Shown piece after piece: positions 13,860-25,934 of a DNA stretch of 64,000 nucleotides. Within the stretch, counting starts at the first letter, position 1. Every line of letters begins with the position of its first letter. The notes beneath the pieces are model-generated. The model worked only from the letters and a program-made list of their open reading frames with translations. It did no database searches and was not told the origin of the DNA. Source of the DNA: Hibiscus mutabilis (lineage: Eukaryota > Streptophyta > Magnoliopsida > Malvales > Malvaceae); NCBI GenBank assembly GCA_019671005.1, contig CM033717.1, forward strand, positions 71,655,850 to 71,719,849, given 5' to 3'. The position numbers were made by a program, and so were the translations under genes.

Positions 13860-15320
13860 TTTAAGATTAGTATCTATTATACAATTGATTTAAAATTTAA
13901 TAGTATTTTAACATTAAATTTTAGTTTAATTTTAAGCTTCAATTATACTAATGAGTCATTAAAATTACTCTACATCGTCGCACGTGAACAATTACGATTC
14001 GTCCAAGTCATCGTTTATAATATATTATTAATATAATCGAAGCTTAAACTAAAGTCTAGTATTAAAATAATGATTGTTAGTATAGTGGTATAATCAATAT
14101 TAAACTTAAAATTTAGTAATATGTGGTGTAGTTTATATTTCAAAAAAATCTTACTCAATTTATATTTTTTCATATCTTTTAATTTCAAATGTTTTTATTA
14201 ATTTTACATTTTTCATGTATTAAATAACAAATTAATTTTAGTAAAATACTTTGATACACAAACTTGTGTAAAGTTTATACAAGCCTTTTAATTTTAGGTT
14301 TAAAGTTTATGGATTTAAGTTAGTGTTTAAGGGTTTAGTGTGTAGAATTAAAGGTTTATTGTTAAAACTTAAATTTTATGGATTTAAATTTTAAAATTTA
14401 TAGAAGGATTATATAATTTTTTTATACAACTTGTGTATTAAAACATATCCTTTATTTTTATATCTATTATAAAAAAAACGTGGTTTGAATAAATAAATAA
14501 ATAAAATATTAGTATAATAAATTATATCTAATATTATTTTTCATATCTACTCTAATTTTTCACGTATTTGATGCCTGGCTTATTAATTTTTTTTTCAAAA
14601 AAATGCAACTCTTCTAGCATTTATAAGATCGTTTTTGTTTAAATCCCACTTCTGTAAACATTTATGATTTTTAATTAATTCTATTTGAATTAATATTTAA
14701 TGAAAGTATCGATTATAATATTTAAATTAGTCAACTTGCTATTCTCATCATATATATCAATTTTATTTAATAATAGTTCATTTTTTATATAAGCACTATA
14801 TTCATCTCAATGGTTTTCTAGTGCGTCATACCGATAGAAAATGGAATATTTAAAAAGTTCAGGAAACAATTTGGGGAAAAAATAGAAACATTTAAAAGCT
14901 CATAAACCAATTTGAAATGTAAGCCGTCATTTGGAGATGAAACTGGAATATTTAAAATTCTAAGAATCCAATTAGAACGAGGGTCATATTTTAGGAACGT
15001 GTGATGCCAAACACTAGCAATGTTGGTAATATGGGAAGATTAGCTGCCTAGCAATGTTGATAACAGATGAGGACTCCAGCACGAGATGGATGATTCTGCT
15101 TTTAAAACCACAAACTTTCTACTTACATGTTAGTAGTGTAGAAAAAAGATCAATTAATACTAATTCTAACAAAGAAATGCAGGACTCTTTGATTCCATTC
15201 TGTATGGATCGATCTTCAAATGATATTTGAAAGGCTTTACCTTGTACCGGTTCGTGCACTCATGGATGTATGGTACGTGGTACTTCTCTGTTTTCTATAA
15301 GATGTATAAACATCATCATA
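13860..15320. other. Intergenic, with one telomere-like MITE
   Basis: AT-rich. Apart from the inverted-repeat element at 14243-14450 I see no gene. The part from about 15100 to 15320 adjoins the truncated end of the SURP/CID pseudogene and may be its former intron. Confidence 0.6.
14243..14450. mobile_element. MITE with telomere-like core (copy A)
   Basis: The left end AAAATACTTTGATACACAA is mirrored by TTGTGTATTAAAACATA at the right end. The core is degenerate TTTAGGG-type sequence (TTTAGGTTTAAAG, TTTAAGGGTTTAG). It belongs with 53290-53545 and 45562-45812, which have like ends and a core in the opposite orientation. No clear target duplication was found. Confidence 0.55.
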
Positions 15321-15322
15321 TT

Positions 15323-18173
15323 GACTTGCCTCAATTGGGATTGGCTGTTGCTCCCATCCCAATCTTCCTGAGCCGCTGGGGCCTGGTTTCTGCTCGGCAC
15401 TTCCGGCAGTGTAAGCCCCTGAATCTGGGTCTACCTGCTGATTTTGGGGAGGGGATGCAAGCTCCTCCCCTACGAACTGGAGGTTCTATATCATACTCAT
15501 CATCTTCATCTCTAGAATCGGATTTCAAGGATCCTTCAGAAGGGTTAACCTCCCCAATCTCTTTGAAAAACTTCGATACTCTCTCAAGAACTTCTGATGG
15601 TGATACATTGGATGGAGGTATAACTGTTGGGATATCCAAAGGACTGAGGGGAGAGTAAGGCACCCCACTCCCAATTTGCATTTTTCTAACCATTCCAGGA
15701 ATAAGACCAGGTGGGAAAAGTGGGTATGGGGGCAACTTTTCATCAATATTTGCTGATTGTTGTTGGCTAGAAGACTGAAGATTAGAATTTAATGGCACAG
15801 ACCCTGGAAAAGCCCAAGTAGGGACTGAATTTGGAAGAAATTGCTGGTTTGCTAGCGATGGAAGCAAGGCAGCGGCCCCTTGTTTATCAGCTTGGTCCAG
15901 CACATTTGGAATAGAACTTTGTTTGTCAGGCTGCCACATAGAGACATTATTGTGTGTTGTCTCCTGTAGCATTCCTGCACAGTAAAATTTTAAGAAATTA
16001 AAAAGAAAGAAAGATTAGAAATACATGAAATGACACATCACACAAGGCCCAAGTTCTTTATTAGAATAGAAGAGGCAACCTGCAGGTGTTGAGGCCTCCA
16101 CTGAATCAAGAGATAACTCTTTTGGAGGCCCAGCAAAAGTTCTGGTTGGTGGTCCACTAATCATCTCACTCTCGAGGGCATATATGTCATCTTGGTTGTA
16201 AACTTCCTTGGATGCCCAAAACTGCAAAATTCTCTGTAAACGTGACTGGTTTTCCTCATTTTGAGGATTGTGGTATATTCTCACAAGCATTGATCCTAAA
16301 ACAGGTTTAAATGCAAGGGCTTCATTATCAAGGTCACGAGGGTTAGCCCTTCTCTGCAAACTGCAAATATTGAAGACAAATATCAAGAAGGATCTGAAGG
16401 AGCAATCACATTCACAGCATCAACAACAGGGAAACAGCAACAAGAGCGACCACGCCAATACGCCATGCTAGGGCCTAGGAAGCAATTATTACTTTTGGAG
16501 AGAATACACTCAGGGTCCTGAAGTGGTTGATAGATACTATAGAAGAATGTAAGCCTATGCTCTAAAGAGGAACGTTGATCTAAGTTGATTTCCAACAAAC
16601 TTGTATAGCATGTGACCTAGAACATCATGCAAGTCGGCAAATTAGACAATACTATATAGATGCACGTCTAAGATATCACAAAGATATTTTACTCAACAAT
16701 TACAAAATCGATGTTAATAAGGAGGGATATATATGATTGTGGAACTTCGGACTTCTGACTGCATCAATCTAATATAACCGGATAACTAAAACACAAGAAA
16801 ATGTTCAATTACAATGAGAAGACACATCCCCGTGTCTGCAAGGTAAAAACCACAAGGCCAGGTAATCAAGTTTCAGACAACATATAGAGAAGTAATCTAA
16901 AGGGAGAACTTCAATTCTAGAATACCAATGTTCAACTATAATTTTTTAATTAAATAATCACATGAATGCAAGTCAATATTGGAAAGGTACCAAAGCAAAA
17001 AGAAAAGAATCTAATGCTATAACAAGGAGGGGAGGAAAGAGATCTATGGTATCAAGAGATCAGGAACAAAGAAAAACAGAAGCAATGTCTCATAAAGCAA
17101 AAATCATTTGCAGCAAACTAGACAAAGAGCCATTACAGGATATGTTTAAGAAGCCACTGCAAACCAAACAACGGTGTCATATGCCAAAGAGAAGTACCTG
17201 TCAAAAAGAATGTCATTGACAAGGTAAATCACATGCAATTGCCTCTCTGAATCATCCAAAGCAAATACCCTATCTCTAAGCGCCTCAGCCAAAGCCGGTG
17301 CAAATGGAGACCTCTGCATGAACCATATCTTGGCGCTTTTGATAGACTCTTTAGTACCATTTAGATTGCTAAGCATGTTAGTAAGCTCCATCGCAACATC
17401 AGAGGGGAGTGGACCAGAAAGGCCTTTGAAGGACTGACCATAATCTGGCCGGCCAAGAGGAACAAAAGGCTGAGGATGCTGATAGTGATGCTGCTGATCA
17501 TAAAATGGAGGAAAAGCAGTTTGGTGCAATTGAGGAGGAGGAGGAGGAGGAGCAGTGCCGATTGGAGGTGCATTCAGAGACGAATGATTCATGGCAGGAT
17601 TAGTAGGAGGATGCATCATAGGTACGAAAGATGTGGTAGGGTCCACTTTGGGGACGTGTAGATAACCAAAGCTTGTACCTATAATAACTATTCCCCTCTC
17701 CACCAAAGAGGAAACTGTAATCAGGATTATCTTGCTGCTTTTCACGGATCATGGCTTCAAATTCAGGACCATTCTTAGCGGCATATTTCACAAGCTTGTC
17801 AATACGCTTTTGGAGATCAGGATCAGATGGGGGAGGAGTAGAAAGTGGAGGAGAATCATAAAGGCCATGGAAAGGTGAAGAAACAAGGTGAGGAGGCAAA
17901 TGTGAAGGGAAAGCGGGAGGTGGTTGCTGTTGCTGCTGAAGATGAAGAAGTTGAGGGTGGAGTTGTGATTGGTGTTGTACTTGCATGTGTTGATGGTAAA
18001 GGGAATTGAGAAGGATGTGGTGGCAGGAAAGGAGCAGGCACTGTTGTGGGGAACTGTTGATGTTGCGGATGAAATCCGAATGGCTGTTGAATATTGGCTG
18101 CTTGTCACTGTTGTTGGGTGTAGGCCATGGCATTAGCAGATGCAGCTGCAAAGTTGTGAGGTGGTCGATCCAT
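15323..18173 (-). pseudogene. SURP + CID splicing-factor (CHERP-like) pseudogene
   Basis: Family role: CHERP/SR140-type proteins associate with U2 snRNP and take part in pre-mRNA splicing. Pieces read 5' to 3' on the minus strand: exon 17198-18173 with a Gln/Pro-rich start, a SURP domain (PDLQKRIDKLVKYAAKNG) and the start of the CID; exon 16080-16360 with the rest of the CID (LQRRANPRDLDNEALAF); exon 15323-15974 with the PPYPLFPPGLIPGMV region. Lesions: ATG 18173 is followed by TGA at 18105-18107 (codon 23). The frame changes near 17985-18000 and again near 17620-17660, so three frames are used in one exon. Two more, roughly compensating, shifts fall near 15455 and 15365. The last exon then ends in TGA where a donor is expected, the donor now reading GC, and the usual C-terminal tail is missing. 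Retained introns point to DNA duplication, not retroposition. Some lesions could be assembly error, but not plausibly all. Confidence 0.85.
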
Positions 18174-18479
18174 AATGTGGTTGTTGGAGGATGATTATGC
18201 AAATGGCTGTCACCAAAAAGTAGAAATTACTTTTGGGTTTTGGGACTTCCTGCTACAAACAAAGAAAACAGGTTCAATTCATCATATTTTAAACGCATTT
18301 TGATTGTGTTTTCTTTTAACATGCAACTGTTGTTAGATTAGCACAAATTAGTATGCATGCCTAAGGCAAGTGCAAGAAAATAAAGCTGCAGCAACCTTTA
18401 ACACTTTTAACCATCCCTAGATTTTTTTTCATTGTTCTACTAAATATCTACAGAAGCATCTTATAAAAAAATACAACTG

Positions 18480-19026
18480 GGTATAAAAATAAAACATACT
18501 AACATTACAAACACAACAAACTAATAACATTAGTACCTAAAACATCAGTATGCATCCCTAGATTTTTTTTTCATTGTTCTTTAATGTTCTACTAACATTT
18601 GTACCTAAAACATTGCTCAAACACAACAAACTAATAACAACTAAAACATTACAAAGCATACAAACATCAATACTAAAATAACATCACATTAGTACTTCAA
18701 ATACAATCAATAGCAATTACAAATACAAACCAAGCAACAACAAAAAATTATGATTAGACTCCTCAAGTGAAAAGAGTGCAGAAACATTAAACATTAAAGA
18801 ACAACACAAAACTACCACTTAAATCCTAAGTATTTTTTATTATTAGAACAATATGAACAGTGAGCAATTATTTTAATTTGGGTCCGCAATACAATGGGGT
18901 TTATTAGTTGCTGAAAATTGAATGATTGTTAAGGTTAACGTTTTTATTGTTGCAAGCCATTAATCCAAATGTTTTCCATGAAGTTGAAAGTATGAACCTT
19001 CGAAATGTCATTAAGCTTTCATCTCA

Positions 19027-19061
<35 letters not shown>

Positions 19062-19500
19062 CATAAGCTTCAGTATGTCTCTTTAATGTGCGTATAACAA
19101 ATACTTTTAATGTTATTAAGTTTTCACAACTTCATCAAGTAATAATAATTAATCATTCAAGAAGCAGATTTGCTCCTTTTTCTCAGCAACCAAAGGTAAC
19201 AGTAAAAAGGGTGAAATCAATACGATGAAAATGAAACTGGGTTCTTGGCTATTAAATTAGAAAATTATATACTTTTATGCAAAAAAAAAAAAATACAGAG
19301 AGAGAGATAAAAATATTACCGTGACACCGTTGAGAGATCTGAGGAGTGAGACGGCGGCGGCGAGCTTGCTGCTTCCAAGTTGCGCGGCTGAGTGAGACTG
19401 TGAGGGCTGAACTGAACGACTGAAAGAGGCTGAGCGAGCTTTGTGAGGGGTGGACCGTGGCCGCTGCTGGCTGAGAACCGAGCAGAGAGGGTGGTTTCTG
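18480..19500. repeat. Duplicated segment, copy 2 (pairs with 12960-13840)
   Basis: Partner of the segment upstream of the topoisomerase gene, same orientation, about 5.6 kb away. It spans the presumed 5' exon and intron of the SURP/CID pseudogene. Similarity fades beyond about 19500 on one side and 18480 on the other, so promoter DNA further upstream is not shared. Confidence 0.85.
19029..19059. repeat. (TG)n microsatellite
   Basis: About 15 uninterrupted TG units inside duplicated copy 2. Copy 1 has only a short TGCGTGTGGTGG stretch at this place, so the run expanded after duplication or contracted in copy 1. Confidence 0.95.
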
Positions 19501-19510
19501 CCTGAACGAC
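19320..19510 (-). other. Probable non-coding 5' exon of the SURP/CID pseudogene
   Basis: GC-rich block ending on the minus strand in the donor CACG|GTAATATT. It corresponds base for base in position to the 5' exon at 13679-13840. A possible acceptor (GTGACAG) lies shortly upstream of the pseudogene ATG, near 18213. The 5' limit is estimated from the GC-rich stretch. Confidence 0.5.
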
Positions 19511-20142
19511 GCGGGTCGATGTTATAGGAATTTAGGGATTCGGTTTTATTAATACTGGAGTTTGTATCCGGTTACGCCCTGAAATTAAATTGGATTTAAT
19601 TGAATAGTTACTATTTAAATATTTTATATTTTAATATATAATATTTTGAAATAAAAAAATTAAATTTTACTAAAAATATTGAAAATTATAAATATCTACT
19701 AATTGACTAAATGATAAAAATGTTTAAATTATTTCATTTTATATAGATTCGAATATTAATATTTACCTTAAGAATATAATATCACTTTACTTAATAAAAA
19801 AAATATCAATCTTAATCTAAAAGATATCGAAAATAACACAAGATAAAACGAAACCTGAGAATTGAGATTATACCCATAAAGATATATATAAAAGATAATA
19901 CATTAAAACTTCAAGGTCTAAAACAATAAAATACATTAATCTCTTATAGAAAATTTAACAAACATCATTAAAATCTCGACATTTCTATTCAACTAAATAC
20001 TTAAAAAAAAAGTGATACAATTTTTACTTCTAGTAGGGCTTGAACCCAAGACCTATAAGAGTTTTAAGGAAATAATTAATTTTGAAGACTATTCCATTAA
20101 TACTTTTGATACATTGAAGATTTAAAAAATGGTCTAATCATA
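19510..20142. other. AT-rich intergenic, nothing recognised
   Basis: Strongly AT-rich with short direct and inverted words. No open frame resembles a family and no repeat boundary could be fixed. Confidence 0.5.
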
Positions 20143-20408
20143 GAGAAATTATATCATAGGTCTGGGTCGCCACGTCATTTATGGTCACAACCAATAAAAA
20201 GTATCTATTTCATTAAATTTTTTCATGTCATCTTTTTACCAAGTGAATCTACAATTGGTAAAAAGTGTTTTTTAATTTAATTTACAGTAAATCTGATTGA
20301 AGATTCACTTGGTAAAAAGATGATATAGAAAATTTTAATAAAATGGATGCTTTTTATTTGTTGGGTCAATGGATGACGTGGCGAGCCGGGCCTATGATAT
20401 AATTTCTC
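20143..20408. mobile_element. Mutator-type MITE, 266 bp, 9-bp target duplication
   Basis: Terminal inverted repeats of about 115 bp start GAGAAATTATATCATAGG and end CCTATGATATAATTTCTC. The arms also share TCGCCACGTCAT and the GATTCACTTGGTAAAAAG block. The exact 9-bp direct repeat CTAATCATA flanks it at 20134-20142 and 20409-20417. Long inverted repeats starting GAGA with a 9-bp duplication are the mark of Mutator-like elements. There is no room for a transposase. Confidence 0.9.
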
Positions 20409-20524
20409 CTAATCATATCATATTGTAAATTTTCCTTAATTAAGAATGTGTGTTGCGATGATAAAAAAATAAATAAGGGTTTAAATAGAATATTTTAAAA
20501 AAGAAAATAATTGAAAATGAAAAG

Positions 20525-21048
20525 AGGTTGTTTATGGTGCAAGGGGCTCGTCTAGTGGTATGGCTGCTTGTGGTGTAGTTGTTCGTGACGCCACGGTATA
20601 TAGTTGATTGGTTTCACACGACAACCTGGTATGTATTATGGATTTATGCTGAGTTATGGGGTTGCAAGCTCATTTTAGAGTTTGATTGCCTTGAGGTGAT
20701 TAAGCTTTTAGAGAGTGCAAATTAATCTTCTAAGAGGACTCCGCTTGTTTATTATATTGGGCGTTTGTTGGATAGGTAATGGGTAATACGTATTGTTTAT
20801 GTTCTTAGATAATGAAATATAATTACGGATGGTATGACTAAGCTTACTCGCGATGATTTGATTTGGCATAGGTTTTTTCACCCCCAGATGAGTGTAACCT
20901 TGTTACATAATGATGTTGTTAGTAGCCTCTTCATGTGAGGCCATTTTGTTGTTTGGTAATATTGTCCGGTGTACTCTTTTTTTCCGATTAAATTTAAGAG
21001 AGTTTATAACGAAATATCATATAATATCTCTTCATTTATTAAAAAAAT
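20525..21048 (+). pseudogene. LINE 3' end with decayed RNase H domain (plus strand)
   Basis: Frames on the plus strand read AELWGCKLILEFDCLEVIKL and DDLIWHRFFHPQMSVTLLH, broken by stops. This is the C-terminal RNase H-like region of plant LINE polyproteins. The segment ends near 21048 in an A-rich run. It converges with the minus-strand LINE that starts just beyond. Confidence 0.6.
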
Positions 21049-21429
21049 TGTTTATTAACACAAATATTTATAAAACTTTCAAATCTCCAAAATCTCTACA
21101 TGGCTAAACAAAATTACAAAACTACTGTTTTTAAAACAGCTGGTTTTATATATGAGAGGATAAAAGATAAAAGTCTTACAACTGAAACCATTGCGAATAA
21201 AGAAAAAATTCAAACGCAATGCTTGTGAAAGAAAATTAAAAAGCATCAGACAAATAACCTAAAACAACAACCCTTATCCTCAACAGGGCAGAACAACCCC
21301 TCAAATCAAGAAAACTAGCTCTCTCAAAAACTAAAGAAACTCAAGAAAACCAGCATCATTATGCAGATAACTAGGAAACCCGGGTAAACCATAGGATAAA
21401 ATAGCAAATGCAACAACACAATTGCCAAA

Positions 21430-24400
21430 CTCAAATGTTGGGATACAGATTTCTTCGATCCATATCCACTGCCAACACAACATTCATCGGACCTTTGATC
21501 CAGTACTTTGGAACTTCAACAGAACGACCCTCACGTGCAACTATATGGGCAGCTCTATTAGCCTCTCGATGAGCAAAACAAAATACAACACTTTCTAGAC
21601 CCATGGCAGCATCTTTAATATCATGTATAATAGGAGCAATTAACGATCTATCCAAAACACCATTGTTCACCTTCTTAATTACTGCCAGGGAATCACCTTC
21701 TATAACTATTCTTTTGAACCCCAAGTCTTTAGCAAACAAGACCGCCTAAAAACACGTTAGTGCCTCGGTCACAAAAGCATCTACCACATGCCAATGAGGA
21801 ACGGTGAAAGCTACCATAATCAGACCATCACTGTCTCGACAAATTACTCCTGAAGTAGCTTCCTTATTGTTAGCTATGTATGCTGAGTCAAAATTACATT
21901 TGATGACATTTTCCTACGGTGCTTGCCACTTAACTGGAGCATGAGCAATTGTCGAACGAGAAGACATATCCAGAGCATTATTCTCCCTTAAGAATGCTTC
22001 GATGAAAGAAAAACTTTCAGACACCGATGGAGTTATTCCCTCATGAACTACTTTATTCCTTGTGAACCAAATGACTCAGAACGTAACTAATAACAATCTT
22101 TGTTGTTTCTCAGAAAAGGTACTGAAAAAAAGAAGTTAACCAAATTGGCTAATGTGTGGTTATAGGATTAGATGGGAGCTGTATTCCCACCATATCCAAT
22201 AGATGCCTCACAAACCAACATTCACTCATCAAGTGCTCTATATTATCACCTGAAGAATGACAAAAAGAGCATGAATTAATTACATTGAGCCTACGCTTCT
22301 GCAGATTTGCAAAAGTTGGGATAAAATCATTGGTTATTCTCCACATTCTGAGACCCCCAAGAGCTTTAGGATGAGTAAGGTGACTCCAAGTGCACCAGTG
22401 AATACCTCTTCGAGTCCCATTGCTTTGCCACCAAAATTTAGCCATTATTTGCTCTAATGTGTGCATAACAATGTAGGCAACAAGAAGCATTGCATGGCAT
22501 ACACCGAAATAGCTTGTAGAACGCTTTTGATTAGAACTTCTTTTCCTCTCATTGAAAGAAAGTGAATACCCCAGATGTCGACTTTTTTATTAAATCAATC
22601 CATAAAATAATTAAAAGCCTCTTTCTTACTCCTGCTTACCATCGTTGGTAGCCCCAGATACTTTTTGGGGTTAGAGGATATCTGTACATTTAACAAATTA
22701 CCAACTCGATCCTTAACAGCAACACTGACATTACCACTGAAAAAAATGAGCGATTTATCATAATTCACTCATTGTTCAGAAGCATTGCAGTACATAGCCA
22801 ATAAGGACTTCATCTGCAAACAGCAAATGGCCAATTTCAAATTTGCTTCGTCCTAATTTTGCAGCCTGTTCTGTCCCGTTTCTATTAGCTTCATTCAACA
22901 ACACACTTAATCCCTCCGCACATATGATAAACAAATAAGGACTTAGAGGATCTCCTTACCTCAAACCACATGATGGACGAAAGATCTCACCAGAATCGCC
23001 ATTAAGACCAACTGTATAACTAACTGTTCTAACAAATCTCATAATTGAATTCACTCACTGCTCATCAAATTCCAATGACAACATCATCCCCTCTAAAAAC
23101 GGCCATTCCACTCTATCATATGACTTACTCAAATTAGCTTTAAGAGCAAAAATCCCTGCTTTCCTGTGCATTTTTGTTTTAAATAATTCAACAGCTCATA
23201 CGCAATAATAACATTATTAGAGATTTGCCTCCCGGGAATAAAGCACCTTTCTTCATGTCGACACAAGCATCTAACACTACTGACAGATGACAGGCTAATA
23301 CTTTTGCCACAATTTTATACAATACATTGTATACTTATTGGTCTAAATTGAGACAATTGATGGGTGTCGAATCCGTCAAAAAATAATACCTACTTATTCT
23401 TTGAATTTGTAGTAGCGGCAAGTAGGGTCGATCCCACAGCTAAGAGATTAAGTTCACAAGCAATTAAAGTAAAATGGGGTTTGTGTTTGAGTAGAATTGA
23501 AGAAAGCAATTTAAAGTAAATGAGAATTTTATATTAAAAGAAACTCTAGTTAAGGTAGATCCCGGTATATTAATCCAAGTTTTAGATCATCGAACTTCAC
23601 AAAAGATAAACCTGCATCAATCTCAAATAGTTGGTTATAGGTTAATTGATAATCCACAAGTAAACCCAAACTCTCTTACTTAGTAGATAATCACTTAATA
23701 ATCCATAAATACTAAATCTTATTATCAAGATTAAAACCTTTATATAATACATTTAGAATTAAAACCTATCAAATAACTTTACTGAATTAAGAGACCCAAT
23801 GCACATAAACTATCAAAACACTAATCCGTTAATTTATCAAGAATATGAATTCATACCTTCTAAGCCGTTGCTTGGTTACTTACCACTTGTATCAAGGATG
23901 CCTCGATTGGTTGTCGTATATATATAATCCAATATATACGTGTTGAATAAGCCCGAAAGATATAAAAATACTTGAAGAAGATGAAGAACAAGAAATCTCA
24001 CTAAAAACTTTTATTAATAACCTCGAACCTAAACCTTAACTAAAAAAAGAGTTTAGCAAGTCATGGAGAAGGGAAATCAACAAAGAAGAGAAGGATGAGA
24101 ATTATGGGATGATTGATTTCTCTTCTCCTCATGACCCTATTTATAATAGAGGTCATTTACATCAACTAGGAGAAGGAATTACAATAAGATTTAAGTTTTA
24201 AGATTTAATTTAAAACTATATCCTACTCCAAATATAATATAAAACATAAAAGTTCAACTTGAAGTGGAATTCCTCTTCTAATATTAAGTGCCCCTTAAAA
24301 TCCAAATCCAACTAAAACTTCTCTTTTAAGCATGTATTATCCTTTAGTTGTCAAAATCCCTACAAAAATCAAATACTTGTTAAAATATAGATTTATAGTT

Positions 24401-25740
24401 GGATTAGAACACTAAAATATATGTATATATATGTGAAAAATATGCAAATATTAGACTTATCAACAACCGCTCCGAATGATTCACTTTTGGTATAAGAAAA
24501 ATATGAGTATCATTAATTGTACTCATGTCTGATTCACCATTCAATATTGATAGGCAAAAAGCTGTAACCTCAGCTCTAATCACATTTCGGTATTTTTGAT
24601 AAAACAAAGTAGGGAATCTGTCAATACTTGAGGCCATCAATGGCACCATACTTTTAACAGCGTTCCATACTTCATCTGATTGAAAAGGTGCCAGCAATGT
24701 GCTATTCATGTCTGTTATGACTTTCAGATAAACTTTATCAAAGATAATAGGGGCGTTAGCTGACGAAGATGTCTGAAATAAATCCATAAAATAATTGCTG
24801 GCAAGCTTCCGTAACTCATCATTTCCTATAACCCAATTCCTACCATAATCATATAATCTCTAGACATAATTCCTCTTCTTTCTATAAGAAGCAAAACTAT
24901 GAAAAAATGGTGTGTTGCGATCACCATGTTGAAGCCAATTCATACGGGCCTTTTGTTCCCAAAAGCTCTTCCTTGTCCTCTTCCATATTAAGGCCACGTT
25001 TTACTTCTATTAACTCATCAAATGCTTCCTCCTCAGGGTCACACAACGCCAACACTCGTAATCGAGATTGTAATTGCTTTTTACGTGCTGAAGAGGTCTT
25101 CTTGTTATTTCTGCTCCAGGATAAAAGGGACTGCCCAAGGCTATGCAAATGAACTGGAAGAATCTCTGTGGACCCAGACCAATATTTCTTTATTGCATCT
25201 TCTACGCCCCCCTCTAAAATCCAGTTTGCATCAAATCAAATGTGTCATTAGGAACACTTGATCGCTGGAATGTGTAACTCGTAGTCCCTATGAGTAAGGA
25301 ACAATGACCTGGGAATGTATGGCTTAAGTGAGTGACTGAGTGACCTGGAAACATTACCCACCATTTAGGATTTGCAACTGCTCTATCCAAGCGTTCACAT
25401 ACATTATTCTCAAGAAATCAGCATCTTTCCTAAGTATACCATGGACCATGAAATCCTAAATCACTGAGATCACAATCATGCAATGTCTCTCAGAAAATAG
25501 CCATGTTTCGTTCTGGGCGTAAGCGTTGGCCTTGTTTTTCAAAAGAAAAAGAGATTTCATTGAAATCCCCTGCAACAAGCCACGACAATGATTAATCTGT
25601 ACCCAGATGTCACAGCAAAACCCACGATTCGGTTCGGAATCTTTCATCAGGACATCCATAAAAGCCAGTAAACCTTCACACTACATCATTGCTCTCTCGA
25701 ATGATAAAATCAATGTGCGAACGTGAATAAATTCTTAAAT
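21430..25740 (-). pseudogene. LINE non-LTR retrotransposon remnant (minus strand), split
   Basis: Read on the minus strand from 25740 down: endonuclease-like traces (GDFNEI-type region near 25580), linker, reverse-transcriptase start (24404-24787, NDTHIFLIPKVNHSERL), interruption at 23358-24462, RT core (FRPIS, then PSCGLR and GDPLSPYLFIICAEGLSVLL near 22900), a zinc-knuckle-like segment (22149-22490) and an RNase H domain (21431-21739, VIEGDSLAVIKKVNNG). Several stops and frame changes break it. The FADD-type catalytic motif reads FADE near 22820, and a stop replaces a residue before GDPLSPYL, so it cannot be active. Confidence 0.85.
23358..24462. mobile_element. TG..CA element, 1.1 kb, nested in the LINE
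   Basis: LINE coding sequence stops at 24463 and resumes at 23357 inside the same RT region, which fixes the insert. The ends are TGATGGGTGTCGAATCC and TATTAGACTTATCA, and the flanks ACAAT (23353-23357) and ACAAC (24463-24467) look like a 5-bp target duplication with one change. TG..CA ends plus 5 bp suggest a solo LTR or a small non-autonomous LTR element. I see no coding capacity. Confidence 0.7.
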
Positions 25741-25934
25741 TAACAAAACTAATTTTTAAAGGAACATGATTGTTTATCGTATGAGATTTTTAGAATGATT
25801 TTTAAAATAATTTTTTTATTTAAGATCAAAATCCAAATCTAAATATATCATCCGTATAGAATTCAGCGAATTGTTTCAGTAAAAAGAGGATGATATTCAT
25901 CGAATTCGAGCAGCTATACAAGTTTGGCGTGTTT
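25741..25934. other. Short AT-rich gap
   Basis: Sequence between the LINE remnant and the copia LTR. It may be the decayed LINE 5' end. Nothing else seen. Confidence 0.4.

Noticed and set aside
15227..15658. 143-codon plus-strand frame
   Set aside because: Antisense of the last exon of the SURP/CID pseudogene, whose protein is recognisable on the minus strand.
17361..18194. Several extra frames on both strands across the SURP exon
   Set aside because: They are shadows of a Pro/Gln-rich coding region read in other frames; the SURP and CID signatures fix the real strand and frames.
24907..25261. Plus-strand frames of about 80 codons
   Set aside because: They are antisense to the LINE linker region on the minus strand.
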